Below, one piece after another: positions 15,974-25,580 of a DNA stretch of 64,000 nucleotides (within the stretch, counting starts at the first letter, position 1; every line of letters begins with the position of its first letter). This DNA comes from Halorubrum sp. CBA1229 (GTDB taxonomy: Archaea > Halobacteriota > Halobacteria > Halobacteriales > Haloferacaceae), in the NCBI RefSeq assembly GCF_003721435.2, contig NZ_CP054586.1, forward strand, positions 124,001 to 188,000, given 5' to 3'. Both the position numbers and the translations under genes were made by a program. Under the pieces are notes generated by a model. It saw only the letters and a list, made by a program, of their open reading frames with translations, was not told where the DNA came from and did no database searches.

Positions 15974-17815
15974 TTAAACGCCCCAGATGACAGCGATGCC
16001 GCCCGTGGCGACGACTGTGAGCAGTAACTGAAGCGGACCGCCGACCCGCAGGAAGTCCGTGAACTCGTAGTCGCCAGGACCGTACACCATGAGATTCGTC
16101 TGGTACCCCACCGGCGTCATGAACGACGTCGCGGACGCAAACATCACCGCGAGCAGGAACGCGAACTCGTTGGCGCCCAGCCGGGCGGCCGTATCGACGC
16201 CAACAGGGATCATCAGCACTGCCGTAGCCACCGGTGTGATGACGCTCGCCAGCACGCCGACGACGGCGTATAGCACGAACAGGACGCCAACCGGCGGGAG
16301 GATGGCGCGGGTGGCGACAATAAACTCTGCGACGACGGCTGCGCCACCCGTAGACTCCAACGCAATACCGAGTGGGATGACGCCCGCCAACAGGAAGATC
16401 ACGTTCCACGAGACAGCGTCGTAGGCGTCAGCGGTCGTGAGACAGCCCGTGACCACCATCGCGACGACGCCTGCGAGCGCTGCGATCACGATCGGGAGGA
16501 CGTTCAGTGCGGCGAGACCGACGACGCTCGCGAGGATCCCGACGGCGAGGGACGTCTTCGGGGAAAGGGGGGCGACATCGTCGACATCTGCGGCGGCCAG
16601 GTGCTCAAGGGCTTGCTCGTCGGCGACCACGAGGTCACCGGTGTCAGTGAAGTACCGGATCGCTACCGGCGTCGTCCGCACCAGCAGTAGATCTCCCGCC
16701 TGGAGCGTGCGGTCCTCGAGGTCCGTCCGGAGCAGGTCGCCGCCGCGTCGCACGGCAAGCACGCTCGTCTCGTGGTAATCGTGGAGGCCGGTCTCGGCGA
16801 CGGTCTCGCCCACGAACGGTGAGTGTTCGGGGACAACTGCTTTTGCGAGCGTGCCGTCAGTGGTTGCCGACTCGAACGTCTCCCCGCTCACCGTCTCGCG
16901 AGTTCGCTGTCCGAGGTCCGCGTCCTCGCGGAGCTGATTGACCGCCTGTAGGGAACCGTGTACGACCAGGATGTCGCCCGCTTCGACGACGCGGTCGGAG
17001 TGCGGGCCGGCGTAGGCGTCGCCGTCACGGCGTGCTTGGAGGATTCGGGTCTCGGGGTGGACGCTGTCGAACGTCTCGACGGACAGGCCGACGGCGGAGG
17101 AGTTCGGTCGGACGTGCATGAACGTGAGGTAGTCGTCGAGATCGAACTCCGCGACGGGGTCGCTGTCCACGGGGACGCGAGCTGGGGTGAGGCGCCACCC
17201 GACGGTCAGCAGATACGCGAGGCCGACCACGAGCAAGACGGCGTCGAGGCCGGTGAACTCGAACATGCCGATGCCGTCGCGGCCGTCGATGAGCAGGCGC
17301 GCGAAGTCGCTAGCGAGGATGTTCGTCGACGTGCCGACGAGCGTGAGCGTGCCACCGAGGATGGCGGCGTACGACAACGGGAGCAGGAGTTTTGACGGGC
17401 TCAAATCGGTTTTCTCGGCAAGGCCCGTTACCATCGGAATAAAGACGGCGACGACTGGTGTGTTGTTCACGAATCCGGCGATGGGGCCCGTCGTACAGAC
17501 GGTGGCGACGAGCGCCCGGTACTTCCGGCCGGCGGTGAAGTCCGCGAGGTGGACGCCGAGTCGTTCGACGACGCCTGTGTTCTGGACGCCGGCACTGAGC
17601 ATGTACATCGCGATGATGGTGACCGTCGCGGGATTCGCGAAGCCCGAAATGGCGGCGCGTGTGCCGACGCCGGTCCACGGCTCGAGGATGACCAGCGCGG
17701 CGATGACGCTGATCGCGGTGATGTCGTTGGGGACGACTTCGGTGACGAACGCCACCAATACGGCGAAGATGAGTAGGAAGACGACCATGACGCCCGACAC
17801 CTCGAGAATCGGCAT
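15974..17815 (-). CDS. SLC13/DASS-type transporter with two RCK_C (TrkA_C) domains
   Basis: 613 residues. The N-terminal membrane half includes SGFANPATVTIIAMYMLSAGVQNTG and GFVNNTPVVAVFIPMV, where the NNT-type motif matches the ion and substrate site of SLC13 permeases. A cytoplasmic insert of about 200 residues carries two RCK_C-like domains (SAVGLSVETFDSVHPETRILQARRDGD; SPFVGETVAETGLHDYHETSVLAVRR), then a second membrane half (NNT-like site replaced by ATSFMTPVGYQTN). Relatives import dicarboxylates, sulfate or other anions with sodium. The start at ATG 17815 (MPILEVSG) avoids a ten-residue unusual extension. Confidence 0.88.
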   Translation of the reverse strand: MPILEVSGVMVVFLLIFAVLVAFVTEVVPNDITAISVIAALVILEPWTGVGTRAAISGFANPATVTIIAMYMLSAGVQNTGVVERLGVHLADFTAGRKYRALVATVCTTGPIAGFVNNTPVVAVFIPMVTGLAEKTDLSPSKLLLPLSYAAILGGTLTLVGTSTNILASDFARLLIDGRDGIGMFEFTGLDAVLLVVGLAYLLTVGWRLTPARVPVDSDPVAEFDLDDYLTFMHVRPNSSAVGLSVETFDSVHPETRILQARRDGDAYAGPHSDRVVEAGDILVVHGSLQAVNQLREDADLGQRTRETVSGETFESATTDGTLAKAVVPEHSPFVGETVAETGLHDYHETSVLAVRRGGDLLRTDLEDRTLQAGDLLLVRTTPVAIRYFTDTGDLVVADEQALEHLAAADVDDVAPLSPKTSLAVGILASVVGLAALNVLPIVIAALAGVVAMVVTGCLTTADAYDAVSWNVIFLLAGVIPLGIALESTGGAAVVAEFIVATRAILPPVGVLFVLYAVVGVLASVITPVATAVLMIPVGVDTAARLGANEFAFLLAVMFASATSFMTPVGYQTNLMVYGPGDYEFTDFLRVGGPLQLLLTVVATGGIAVIWGV

Positions 17816-18104
17816 ACGCGGGATGACTCTCGTCGATCCCTTCACTGTTCCCCTCGGTCAGACATCGCTGACCGGAGCCTGAATCAACCCTCCCTCTGGG
17901 ACACGTATCGTCAGATCTCAGTCCACAGGTACGGCTGAAAATTGCGCTAACGGAGAATTGGCGGTATAATCTCCTTCAATACCGGGTCGTAACGTACCTC
18001 TCGCCGAGGTAATCGAAGTTTTATTTCAAAAATAGTGACTCGAATATTCTGATAAATGTTAAATTCTCGATGGATTTATCTGGTTAGTCTAGGATAACAC
18101 CGCC

Positions 18105-18974
18105 ATGACGAACAGTCAGACTTCGTGGATCGATACTCATCCAGTCGCAGCGTTCTTCGTGGGTGCATACGCTTTCACGTGGATCATCTCAGCTCCGGCC
18201 GCGTTCATGGAAGAGAGCTGGGCTCCATGGATACTCATCTATTTTGGTAGCTTCGGCCCGCCGGTGAGTGCCGCGGTAGTGACATGGCTGCGAGGAGACG
18301 ATGTCCGAACGTGGGCCCGTCAGATCGTCCGGTGGAACGTCGGCTGGCCGTGGTGGGTGGCCGCCTTTGGAATCCCGATCGGCATCGTGGCGATCACTAC
18401 TATCATTCTTGCGACGATCGGCGGTCCGGTTGATCTCAACCAACCCTTACAGTCACCTGTTCTGATCGCCATCGTCTTCATATTCGGACTCACAGTCAGC
18501 GGCGGGTTAAACGAAGAACCGGGGTGGCGAGGATTCGCGCAGCCCCACCTGAACGAGCGATATAGTGCCTTGACAGCGAGTCTCATTATTGGTGTGGTCT
18601 GGGCGGGGTGGCATCTCCCGTACTTCCTCATCCCCATCACCCCTCATTCCGATTTCACGCTTGCCAATCAGATCGGATGGTTCGCCAGTATCGTCCTCCT
18701 GTCGGTCATTCTCGCGTGTGCCTACAACAACACGGGTAGCGTGCTTATCGTGATGGTTCTCCACGCAATGGTGAACACCGCCGATATCCTCCTCCCGTTG
18801 GCCCCAGATGTGCTCATCGTCGACGGCGTCATCGACGAGACCGCCGTCGCAACGGTCACGGCAACTCAAGTTCTGGTCACGCTGCTCGTTGTTCTCGCTA
18901 TCGTCGGGTACTTCGGCCGAGAATCACTCGCACACGGGGATATCCCGGGGGTAGCCTACCTCAGAGGAGAATGA
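18105..18974 (+). CDS. CPBP-family intramembrane metalloprotease
   Basis: 289 residues with about eight membrane segments. The CPBP (Abi) signature EEPGWRGFAQPHL starts at Glu137, and the second motif VWAGWHLPYFL supplies the His; a third His lies in VLHAMVNTADI. This is the glutamate-type intramembrane protease family related to Rce1. Substrate unknown. The stop overlaps the next gene by four bases (ATGA), so a membrane-protein operon with the zincin-like gene is likely. An AT-rich promoter region lies at about 18030-18090. Confidence 0.88.
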   Translation: MTNSQTSWIDTHPVAAFFVGAYAFTWIISAPAAFMEESWAPWILIYFGSFGPPVSAAVVTWLRGDDVRTWARQIVRWNVGWPWWVAAFGIPIGIVAITTIILATIGGPVDLNQPLQSPVLIAIVFIFGLTVSGGLNEEPGWRGFAQPHLNERYSALTASLIIGVVWAGWHLPYFLIPITPHSDFTLANQIGWFASIVLLSVILACAYNNTGSVLIVMVLHAMVNTADILLPLAPDVLIVDGVIDETAVATVTATQVLVTLLVVLAIVGYFGRESLAHGDIPGVAYLRGE

Positions 18975-19852
18975 CCCCACAGGCGAACGACCAACTACTG
19001 GCGGAGTTCGGCGTGTCGCGCCAGCTCGTGCTTCAGTGGACCGTTGTGAGTATCTTCGGCGTGCTCGTCTCGCTCGTTGGCTTTCTGCTCGTGTACTACC
19101 TCGCGACGGGTGACGCCGGCGTCACCGAGTTCGGCTTCGACGCGGCCGCCGGCTGGTGGAACCTCGGACTCACGTTCCTGTTCGCCGTGGGCTCGATGGT
19201 GCTCGTGATCGTTCTTCACGAACTCTGTCACGGGGCGGCGATCCGCGCGTTCGGTGGGACGGCACGGTACGGGCTCGGTGTCGTCTACGCCGTCTTTCCG
19301 TACGCGTTCGCAACAACCGACACCCGGTTTACTCGCAACCAGTTTCTCGTCGTTGCACTCGCACCGCTGGTCCTGTTGACTCTCCTCGGTGTCCCCGCGA
19401 TGGTCCTGTTCGAGTGGCCGTGGCTCGCCGTCCCGCTGGCGTTGAACGCCGGTGGCGCGGTCGGTGACGTTTGGATGGCGCTGACGCTGTTGAGCTATCC
19501 AGCCGGCGTCTCCGTCATCGACAGCGAAACAGGTCTCGAAGTGTACGGACCACCCGGGCTCGAACGCTGGGAGACCGCTCCGGCAACCGTCGTGTGGGAC
19601 CTCGTCGTCGGAACTGCCGGTGGCGTGTTGGCGCTCTCCGTCGCGATCGGGATCGTCGTCCCGCTCGCGTTAGCGGCGATCGGAGTCGATTCACTGACGG
19701 TCGGGATCCCCGACACGCTGCTGTTCGTGTTCGGCTTCCGTCGGCCGCCGGACGGTGGCGTCGAGTTCTCGATGGGCTCCGGTGTGTTTCTCGTCGGGGG
19801 CGCAGTCGGCATCGTCTACGCATACGTCCGGGCTCGGCGACGGTCCGGATGA
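18971..19852 (+). CDS. DUF3267-like membrane zincin
   Basis: 293 residues, six or so membrane segments. His83-Glu-Leu-Cys-His87 (VLHELCHGAAIRAFGG) is an HExxH zinc site, followed by a segment of the DUF3267 type (GLGVVYAVFPYAFATTDTRF) and paired helices. Probably a membrane metallopeptidase-fold protein; activity is not known for the family. Coupled to the CPBP protease gene by an ATGA overlap. Confidence 0.82.
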   Translation: MTPQANDQLLAEFGVSRQLVLQWTVVSIFGVLVSLVGFLLVYYLATGDAGVTEFGFDAAAGWWNLGLTFLFAVGSMVLVIVLHELCHGAAIRAFGGTARYGLGVVYAVFPYAFATTDTRFTRNQFLVVALAPLVLLTLLGVPAMVLFEWPWLAVPLALNAGGAVGDVWMALTLLSYPAGVSVIDSETGLEVYGPPGLERWETAPATVVWDLVVGTAGGVLALSVAIGIVVPLALAAIGVDSLTVGIPDTLLFVFGFRRPPDGGVEFSMGSGVFLVGGAVGIVYAYVRARRRSG

Positions 19853-19876
19853 GCTATTTTGCTCAACTATATCCGC

Positions 19877-20692
19877 CTAGAACAGTAGCATCGCGACCAC
19901 GGACACTCCGACGAGAACGACGTGAAATGCGGCGTGGGCGACCATTGCCGTCTCCAGCGACCGACGCCAGAACAGCCAGCCGAGCGCCACGCCAACGATC
20001 GTGTTCAACAGGACGGTTCGGACGACCAGTGCGGGCGTGAGATCGAACGTCGACGCGAGCGCGGGCAGGTGACCAAGGCCGAACGCGACCGCACTGGCGA
20101 GGATCGCAACCCACAGTACCGCCGCGGGCGGCTCCTCCATCCGTTCACCGACCCGGTTTCGAACCCACCAGAGGACGAACACGATCGGAGCCATGACGCC
20201 CCACCGGAGGAGGATCTCCTCTGTGATCCCGCCGTAGAGGAGTCGCATCGGAATCGACGCGAACAGATCCTCGAGCGCCGCCGCATCCCCGGCGGGGTTG
20301 ACTGATTCGAGTTCCGTAAACGGGGTGAACGCGACGTCGAGGACGGTGACCAGACCGAATAGTCCAGCACCCAACCCGACCGCGAGCGGCAGTGCTCGTC
20401 GATACGCGTCCCAGTCCGGAGTGCCGCCGGACGCCCACGCAAAGACGTGTGAGTGTAGCCCCGTCCGGGGAGCCGTCGCCGCACCGAGAGCCACAAACAC
20501 GGCGAGGAGTATCGTCGAGTTCGCAGCCGCGATTAACACGAGCGTCGGATACGACAGGACCGCCAGTTCGGGGATCGATCGGAGAGACGGTACGGAGTAG
20601 ATCGCAAGCGCGGCGACGCCGATCATCCCGAGGACGTACAGCGCGACTGCGCCACGGGCGGCGGAACCCCACCCCGATGATTCGTTGTTCAT
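19877..20692 (-). CDS. CPBP-family intramembrane metalloprotease (second)
   Basis: 271 residues, multi-pass. The motif GGITEEILLRWGVM gives the EExxxR signature, with later His residues in ALGHLPAL and VAHAAFHVVL as metal ligands. It is more diverged from the copy at 18105 than a recent duplicate would be. Encoded convergently to the DUF3267 gene and overlapping the upstream membrane-protein gene by four bases (ATGA), so the two minus-strand genes form an operon. Confidence 0.85.
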   Translation of the reverse strand: MNNESSGWGSAARGAVALYVLGMIGVAALAIYSVPSLRSIPELAVLSYPTLVLIAAANSTILLAVFVALGAATAPRTGLHSHVFAWASGGTPDWDAYRRALPLAVGLGAGLFGLVTVLDVAFTPFTELESVNPAGDAAALEDLFASIPMRLLYGGITEEILLRWGVMAPIVFVLWWVRNRVGERMEEPPAAVLWVAILASAVAFGLGHLPALASTFDLTPALVVRTVLLNTIVGVALGWLFWRRSLETAMVAHAAFHVVLVGVSVVAMLLF

Positions 20693-21672
20693 ACCTCTCC
20701 TCTTGATGGTTGATGCTCGGATAGGACGTCGAACGACCCCTCAATATCACCGAGCACAAGCAGCGCGTAGTACCGGAGATACGTCACGACGGGGACCTGC
20801 GCGAGCGTCCCGACAACGAGCATCGCCAGCCCGAACAGGAGTGCGAGTGCGACGAGAACGACGAACCCGACCGTCGACGACAACGAGACGGTCACGTGCG
20901 CGATCGCGGCGATGATGAGAATGGGGATGAGAAGCACGACTGCGACGATCCCGACCACGATCGAGGCGATGATCCCGGTCGCGACCGTCAACAAGAACGC
21001 GATCACGACGTATGCTAGATACTGTTTCCATGCGATCTTGATCGATCCCCAGAGACGACGCCACGCCGCGAGGACGCCCGAGTCTGCCTGAATCATGAGC
21101 GGCACGACGAATACGGTCGTGAGCCCCGACACCAACGCGTACAGGACGCCGATGAGCAACACCACCGGGATCCCAACGAGAAACGCCGTGGCCGGGATCG
21201 TGGGATCGCGTCCGGTCAGGATCGGGACAACGAGCAGTGCGAGCCAACCGACGAACAGCACGATCATCGGAAGCCCGATCGCGATCCGGAACCCGAACAG
21301 GCGGAGCCCCTGCCGCCAGCGCTGGCGCCAGTAGCGTCGGAGCGACACCTCGCCCGTGCGGAGCGACTCGATCAGTACGAACTCCATAATCGCGCCAATC
21401 AACGCGAATAGCCCTCCGAGAAGGAGTCCGGCGGCGACAAGTGCGACGACGAGCGTCACCACGTCGACTGGGAGGCTGAACGGGAGATCACCAGTAGAGA
21501 CATCTCCCGGCGGCGTTGACGTGTTGAACTGAGCCGTCGGGAAGCTCACGCCGCTCCCGACGAAGAACACGACAAGCGCGAGCTTCAGCCAGCGGCGTAC
21601 GGTAATCGGTGTCAGAAACTCTCGGGTGACACCAAACGCTTCTTCAACGTTTTCGACTGCGTGGAGGGCCAT
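20689..21672 (-). CDS. Multi-pass membrane protein of unknown function
   Basis: 327 residues with six to seven hydrophobic segments, including long valine-isoleucine stretches (GIIASIVVGIVAVVLLIPILIIAAIAHV starts with such a run). The N-terminus MALHAVENVEEAFGVTREFLTP is a typical amphipathic lead of haloarchaeal DUF4013/DUF7544-like integral proteins, but the assignment is tentative. It is the first gene of a two-gene operon with the CPBP protease. Confidence 0.7.
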   Translation of the reverse strand: MALHAVENVEEAFGVTREFLTPITVRRWLKLALVVFFVGSGVSFPTAQFNTSTPPGDVSTGDLPFSLPVDVVTLVVALVAAGLLLGGLFALIGAIMEFVLIESLRTGEVSLRRYWRQRWRQGLRLFGFRIAIGLPMIVLFVGWLALLVVPILTGRDPTIPATAFLVGIPVVLLIGVLYALVSGLTTVFVVPLMIQADSGVLAAWRRLWGSIKIAWKQYLAYVVIAFLLTVATGIIASIVVGIVAVVLLIPILIIAAIAHVTVSLSSTVGFVVLVALALLFGLAMLVVGTLAQVPVVTYLRYYALLVLGDIEGSFDVLSEHQPSRGEV

Positions 21673-21769
21673 GGCTGGAGATACTCAAACTGAATAGTTA
21701 GCCCTTCTGGTGGTGGGCGTGATGTTCTGAGCGGTACACTCTTTTCAGTTCACCTCAAATTCTGTTCGA

Positions 21770-22198
21770 ATGCCTGACAACGTTCTCATCGCCTTCGACG
21801 GTTCACCGCTTTCAGAGCGTGCGCTTACGTACGCTATCGAGAACTTCGCGGAGGCAACCCTCACCACGATATACGTCATTAATCCGATTGACTCGGTTAT
21901 CGACGTGGAGGCCGGCGGCTTACCAGTCGCTGAAGACTGGTACGATAATGCCCGAGATCGCGCAACCAGAATCCACACGACGGCCACAGATCTCGCTGGA
22001 GAACACAATCTCGAACTCAATACTGTCACAGAAGTTGGTAGGCCCGCACGCGGGATCCTCGAATATGCCGCCGACCACGGGATAGATCAGATTGTAATGG
22101 GAAGCCACGGCCGCTCAGGCATCGATCGTACGCTCCTCGGCAGCGTTGCCGAGACTGTCACCCGCCGAGCACGGATCCCGGTAACGATCATCGGATGA
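21770..22198 (+). CDS. Universal stress protein (UspA family)
   Basis: 142 residues. NVLIAFDGSPLSERALTYAIENF at the start and the nucleotide-binding loop GSHGRSGIDRTLLGSVAETVTRRARIPVTII at the end (G-2x-G-9x-G-S/T pattern) mark a single-domain, probably ATP-binding UspA protein. Cytoplasmic, usually induced under stress. It stands alone on the plus strand, 130 bases before a P1B ATPase gene. Confidence 0.92.
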   Translation: MPDNVLIAFDGSPLSERALTYAIENFAEATLTTIYVINPIDSVIDVEAGGLPVAEDWYDNARDRATRIHTTATDLAGEHNLELNTVTEVGRPARGILEYAADHGIDQIVMGSHGRSGIDRTLLGSVAETVTRRARIPVTIIG

Positions 22199-22330
22199 TT
22201 CGATCTGAACGAACGGATCGCATCTCAGGGGTTTCTGAGTGGCCGAGAACCCAAGCTCACCTACCGTCGAAGGAATACTCACTGGCATACCTAAAACGTC
22301 AAATCCCGGTACACTGTTGGTATAGAAAAC

Positions 22331-24511
22331 GTGGCTGTTTCTGAATCTCCCCCACTTTCAACGTGTACCGTCCGCATCGAACGACGGGGTGGCCGTGGCG
22401 AAGCGGGCGCTCGGGCACTCGAACGACACCTCCAGGGTCTCTCCGGCATCCACGACGTGGCTGTCTCCTTCCGAACGGGGAGCGCTACGATCACCTATGA
22501 TGAAGCAATCACATCCGCGGAAGCGATTCGAGAGGCTGTCCGCGACCGGAACGTCTCGATCCGAGACGGCTCTGAGACGGACACGGACGACGTGAGCACG
22601 CGGTCAGAACTCAGAGGGGAAGCGATGTTCGTCGGGCTGACGCTGCTCGGGATGGTGATCGGTCTGGTGACGGGATGGCTCGCCGGCCCATCACTCCTCA
22701 GGTGGACCGGCTATGGCGTCGCATATGTCTTCGGTGGTTGGTACGGGCTCAAAGGTGCGATCGAGACGCTCCGCCACCGTGCGGTCGATATCGACCTCCT
22801 GATGATCGTCGCGGCCCTCGGTGCGCTCTCGATCGGTGCGCCGTTCGAGGGCGCCATGCTCCTCTTCCTGTTCTCGCTGTCGAACACGCTCCAACACTAC
22901 GCGATCGGGCGCTCACGCCGGGCAATCAAGTCTCTCATCGAGATGCGGCCGGACGAAGCTCAAGTGCTCCGCAACGGAGAGGAAATCACAGTTCCCATCG
23001 CCGACGTCGCTGTCGGCGACGTGTTCGTCGTCCGGCCCGGCGACCGCATCCCACTCGATGGAATCGTCACGTCGGGTGAGGGAACGGTCGATCAGGCCTC
23101 GCTCACCGGCGAGTCCGTCCCGGTGCCGAAAGAGTCCGGTGACGAGGTGTTCGGCGGGACGATCAACGAGAGCGGGAGCCTTGAGATCGAGGTCACACGG
23201 CAGGCCCACGAATCGGCGATCAGCCGTCTCATCAATATGGTCGAAAACGCGCAAAGCGAGAAGGCGCCGACACAACGGCTCATCGACCGCCTCGAACAGC
23301 CGTACGTTCTCGGCGTGTTCGCGCTCACGATCGCGGCGATCGCCATCCCGCTCGCGCTCGGAAGCGAGTTCACTAGCACGTTCTACCGCGCGATGACGCT
23401 TATGGTCGCCGCGTCGCCGTGTGCCGTCATCATCTCTACGCCGGCGGCGGTGCTATCAGCAATCGCCTCCGGTGGCCGGCAGGGCGTTCTATTCAAAGGT
23501 GGCGAACACGTCGAGACGGCCGCGAACATCGACGCGGTCGCGTTCGACAAGACGGGCACGCTCACGCGGGGCGAAACACAGCTGACGGACGTGTTCGTGC
23601 GGGACGGCCTCGCGGACGAGTCGCTGACTGCCGACGAGTTGCTCTCGCTCGCGGCCGCCGTGCAGGCCCGCTCGGAGCACCATCTCGCTCGTGCGACTGT
23701 AACGGAAGCGGACGATCGCGGACTGGACGTTCCCGATGGGCGACGGTTTCAGTCGGAGGCCGGGAAAGGCGTCTGCGCCGAGGTCGAAGACGGGACCATC
23801 CATATCGGGAATCGGAGTTACGTCGAGACTGTGCTCGAAGACGTAGTGATCGAGGGGCTCGAACCGGGTCTCGACCGGCTCCAGTCCCTTGAGGCGGAGG
23901 GGAAGACGAGCGTCCTCGTCGTACGCGAGCACGGCGACGATGTCACGGTACTGGGCTGGCTGGCGTTCACCGATACGGTCCGCCCTGGGGCTGTAGAAAT
24001 GATCGAGGAGCTCCGGTCGCTTGGCGTGGAGCACATCGTCATGCTGACCGGCGACAACGAACGCGTCGCACAGCAAATCGCCGACGAAGTCGGTATCGAC
24101 GAGGTGCAGGCGGAACTACTGCCGGAAGAGAAGGTCGCAACTATTGAAGAGCTGGTCGAGCGACACGAGAACGTGGCGATGGTGGGTGACGGCGTGAACG
24201 ACGCACCGGCACTGGCGACGGCGACGCTCGGAATCGCCATGGGTGGCGCCGGGACTGACGTTGCACTCGAAACGGCTGACGTCGTCCTGATGGGCGACGA
24301 CATCGGGAAGATTCCCTACGTGCTCGGACTCGGTCGCCGAACGCGCCGGACGCTGATAGTCAACCTCGCAATCGCCTTTGGTGCGATTGCGCTAATGGTT
24401 GGCACGATTCTGTTACGAGGTATCCCCTTACCGCTGGCCGTGGTCGGCCACGAGGGTTCGACGGTCCTTGTGTCCCTGAACGGGCTTCGATTACTCGGAT
24501 TCCGCAGATAA
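22331..24511 (+). CDS. P1B-4-type metal ATPase (SPC motif) with degenerate HMA domain
   Basis: 726 residues, GTG start. Residues about 8-75 form an HMA-like fold (STCTVRIERRGG ... VAVSFRTGSATITYDEAI), but the CxxC loop is replaced by RRGGRG, so it should not bind metal in the usual way. The ATPase core has TGESVPVPKES, the metal-site motif Ser362-Pro363-Cys364 (VAASPCAVII), DKTGT with Asp406, the SEHHLARA segment and [15 protein letters not shown] defines the P1B-4 group, whose members export Co, Zn or Fe. Its neighbour is the second Cys-rich mini-protein gene. Confidence 0.92.
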   Translation: MAVSESPPLSTCTVRIERRGGRGEAGARALERHLQGLSGIHDVAVSFRTGSATITYDEAITSAEAIREAVRDRNVSIRDGSETDTDDVSTRSELRGEAMFVGLTLLGMVIGLVTGWLAGPSLLRWTGYGVAYVFGGWYGLKGAIETLRHRAVDIDLLMIVAALGALSIGAPFEGAMLLFLFSLSNTLQHYAIGRSRRAIKSLIEMRPDEAQVLRNGEEITVPIADVAVGDVFVVRPGDRIPLDGIVTSGEGTVDQASLTGESVPVPKESGDEVFGGTINESGSLEIEVTRQAHESAISRLINMVENAQSEKAPTQRLIDRLEQPYVLGVFALTIAAIAIPLALGSEFTSTFYRAMTLMVAASPCAVIISTPAAVLSAIASGGRQGVLFKGGEHVETAANIDAVAFDKTGTLTRGETQLTDVFVRDGLADESLTADELLSLAAAVQARSEHHLARATVTEADDRGLDVPDGRRFQSEAGKGVCAEVEDGTIHIGNRSYVETVLEDVVIEGLEPGLDRLQSLEAEGKTSVLVVREHGDDVTVLGWLAFTDTVRPGAVEMIEELRSLGVEHIVMLTGDNERVAQQIADEVGIDEVQAELLPEEKVATIEELVERHENVAMVGDGVNDAPALATATLGIAMGGAGTDVALETADVVLMGDDIGKIPYVLGLGRRTRRTLIVNLAIAFGAIALMVGTILLRGIPLPLAVVGHEGSTVLVSLNGLRLLGFRR

Positions 24512-24549
24512 TCGGTCGCTGAAGGCGACTAATAAACCGATGACGCCGA

Positions 24550-24771
24550 TCAGCAACAACTAGTGTCGCCGGGAGTCCACTCGCACGCATTCCCGGTAGT
24601 GAGGTCGTTCTCGTCGATATCTGCGGACAGACAGGCGTAGTTACAGAAATACGTGGGTGAGCCACACTCGTCATCGCAATCGCGGACGCAGATTGGATCG
24701 TGGTCGAAGATCCGGGATTCACAGTACGCACATATCTCGTCTGTTTCGGGTGTTGAGACAGTCGTCGACAT
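24550..24771 (-). CDS. Cys-rich metal-binding mini-protein (copy B)
   Basis: 73 residues, closely similar to the product of 6168-6389: the CESRIFDHDPICVRDC core, DECGSPTYFCNYAC and the C-terminal LTTGNACEW with a final CC are shared. The ATG at 24771 aligns with the start of copy A; an upstream frame would add 23 residues without a counterpart. Both copies lie near metal-transport genes, here convergent with the P1B-4 ATPase. Likely cytoplasmic zinc or copper binding. Confidence 0.82.
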   Translation of the reverse strand: MSTTVSTPETDEICAYCESRIFDHDPICVRDCDDECGSPTYFCNYACLSADIDENDLTTGNACEWTPGDTSCC

Positions 24772-24915
24772 ACTCGTGCTGTGGAGCTGCCCACAGAAAA
24801 CGTTTCTTCGGGCTGTGATCGGTGAAGGAGTCTCGATCACCCCCTCCTCCTCGAATTAGCAGTCTTCCCACCACTTTTTCGAACAGCGTTGAAGACAGTC
24901 TCCTGTTACAAATTC

Positions 24916-25557
24916 TCAGGTTTCGGTTCGCGTCGTCCGTCGATACCCTTCGTACAGGGCCGGTAATCCGAGAGGAAGTGCGAGGATTCCAAACCCGAGA
25001 AGGGCATATCGGTCTCTATCCTGGTGTCGCACGACGAGGATGGTCGTGACGATGCCAAATAGCGCAATGACGTAGGCTGTGTTGCTCCAGAGCACGTTGT
25101 AGGTCGAACAGTACAGCCAGCAAACGAACGTGTAGGCCGGGGCGTTCCAGGTCGGTGGATGGAGTTTCGGCCAGAAGAACCGACAGTACGTCGTCCATCC
25201 CAGTATTGCCACAGTCGGCAACCCGACGAGCCACACCGCTGCCCTACGATTCCCGTCGCCGTATCGCCGGTATCCAGCGAGAAAGAGTGCGGGAAAGCAG
25301 AAGACCCACAGCCAGATGCCGATAGTGTAGGTCACCGGCCAGTGCTCGATCCGGGGCTGTGCAACCGGCAGCCGTACTGACTCGGGCAGCGTCGCCCACG
25401 GGAACGAGGGGTCGGGAACAGGATTCGTGAGGAACGCGACCAGACAGAGGACTGTCCCGACGAGTAGTCCGTACAGACCCAGCGTCGTGTATCGGTCAAG
25501 CCACGCTGGAAGCTTCGGACGCGTCGACTGTTGACGGCGGTCGGAGAATCCGATCAT
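24916..25557 (-). CDS. Multi-pass membrane protein of unknown function
   Basis: 213 residues with about five hydrophobic helices (for example GLYGLLVGTVLCLVAFLT, YTIGIWLWVFCFPALFLAGY, TAYVIALFGIVTTILVV). Several Trp/Cys/Tyr residues cluster in the central loop (WTTYCRFFWPKLHPPTW). No family recognised. It lies 23 bases after the SHOCT gene on the same strand and may be co-transcribed with it. Confidence 0.65.
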   Translation of the reverse strand: MIGFSDRRQQSTRPKLPAWLDRYTTLGLYGLLVGTVLCLVAFLTNPVPDPSFPWATLPESVRLPVAQPRIEHWPVTYTIGIWLWVFCFPALFLAGYRRYGDGNRRAAVWLVGLPTVAILGWTTYCRFFWPKLHPPTWNAPAYTFVCWLYCSTYNVLWSNTAYVIALFGIVTTILVVRHQDRDRYALLGFGILALPLGLPALYEGYRRTTRTET

Positions 25558-25580
25558 CGGTCAAGTTTGCCGGACGGGAA

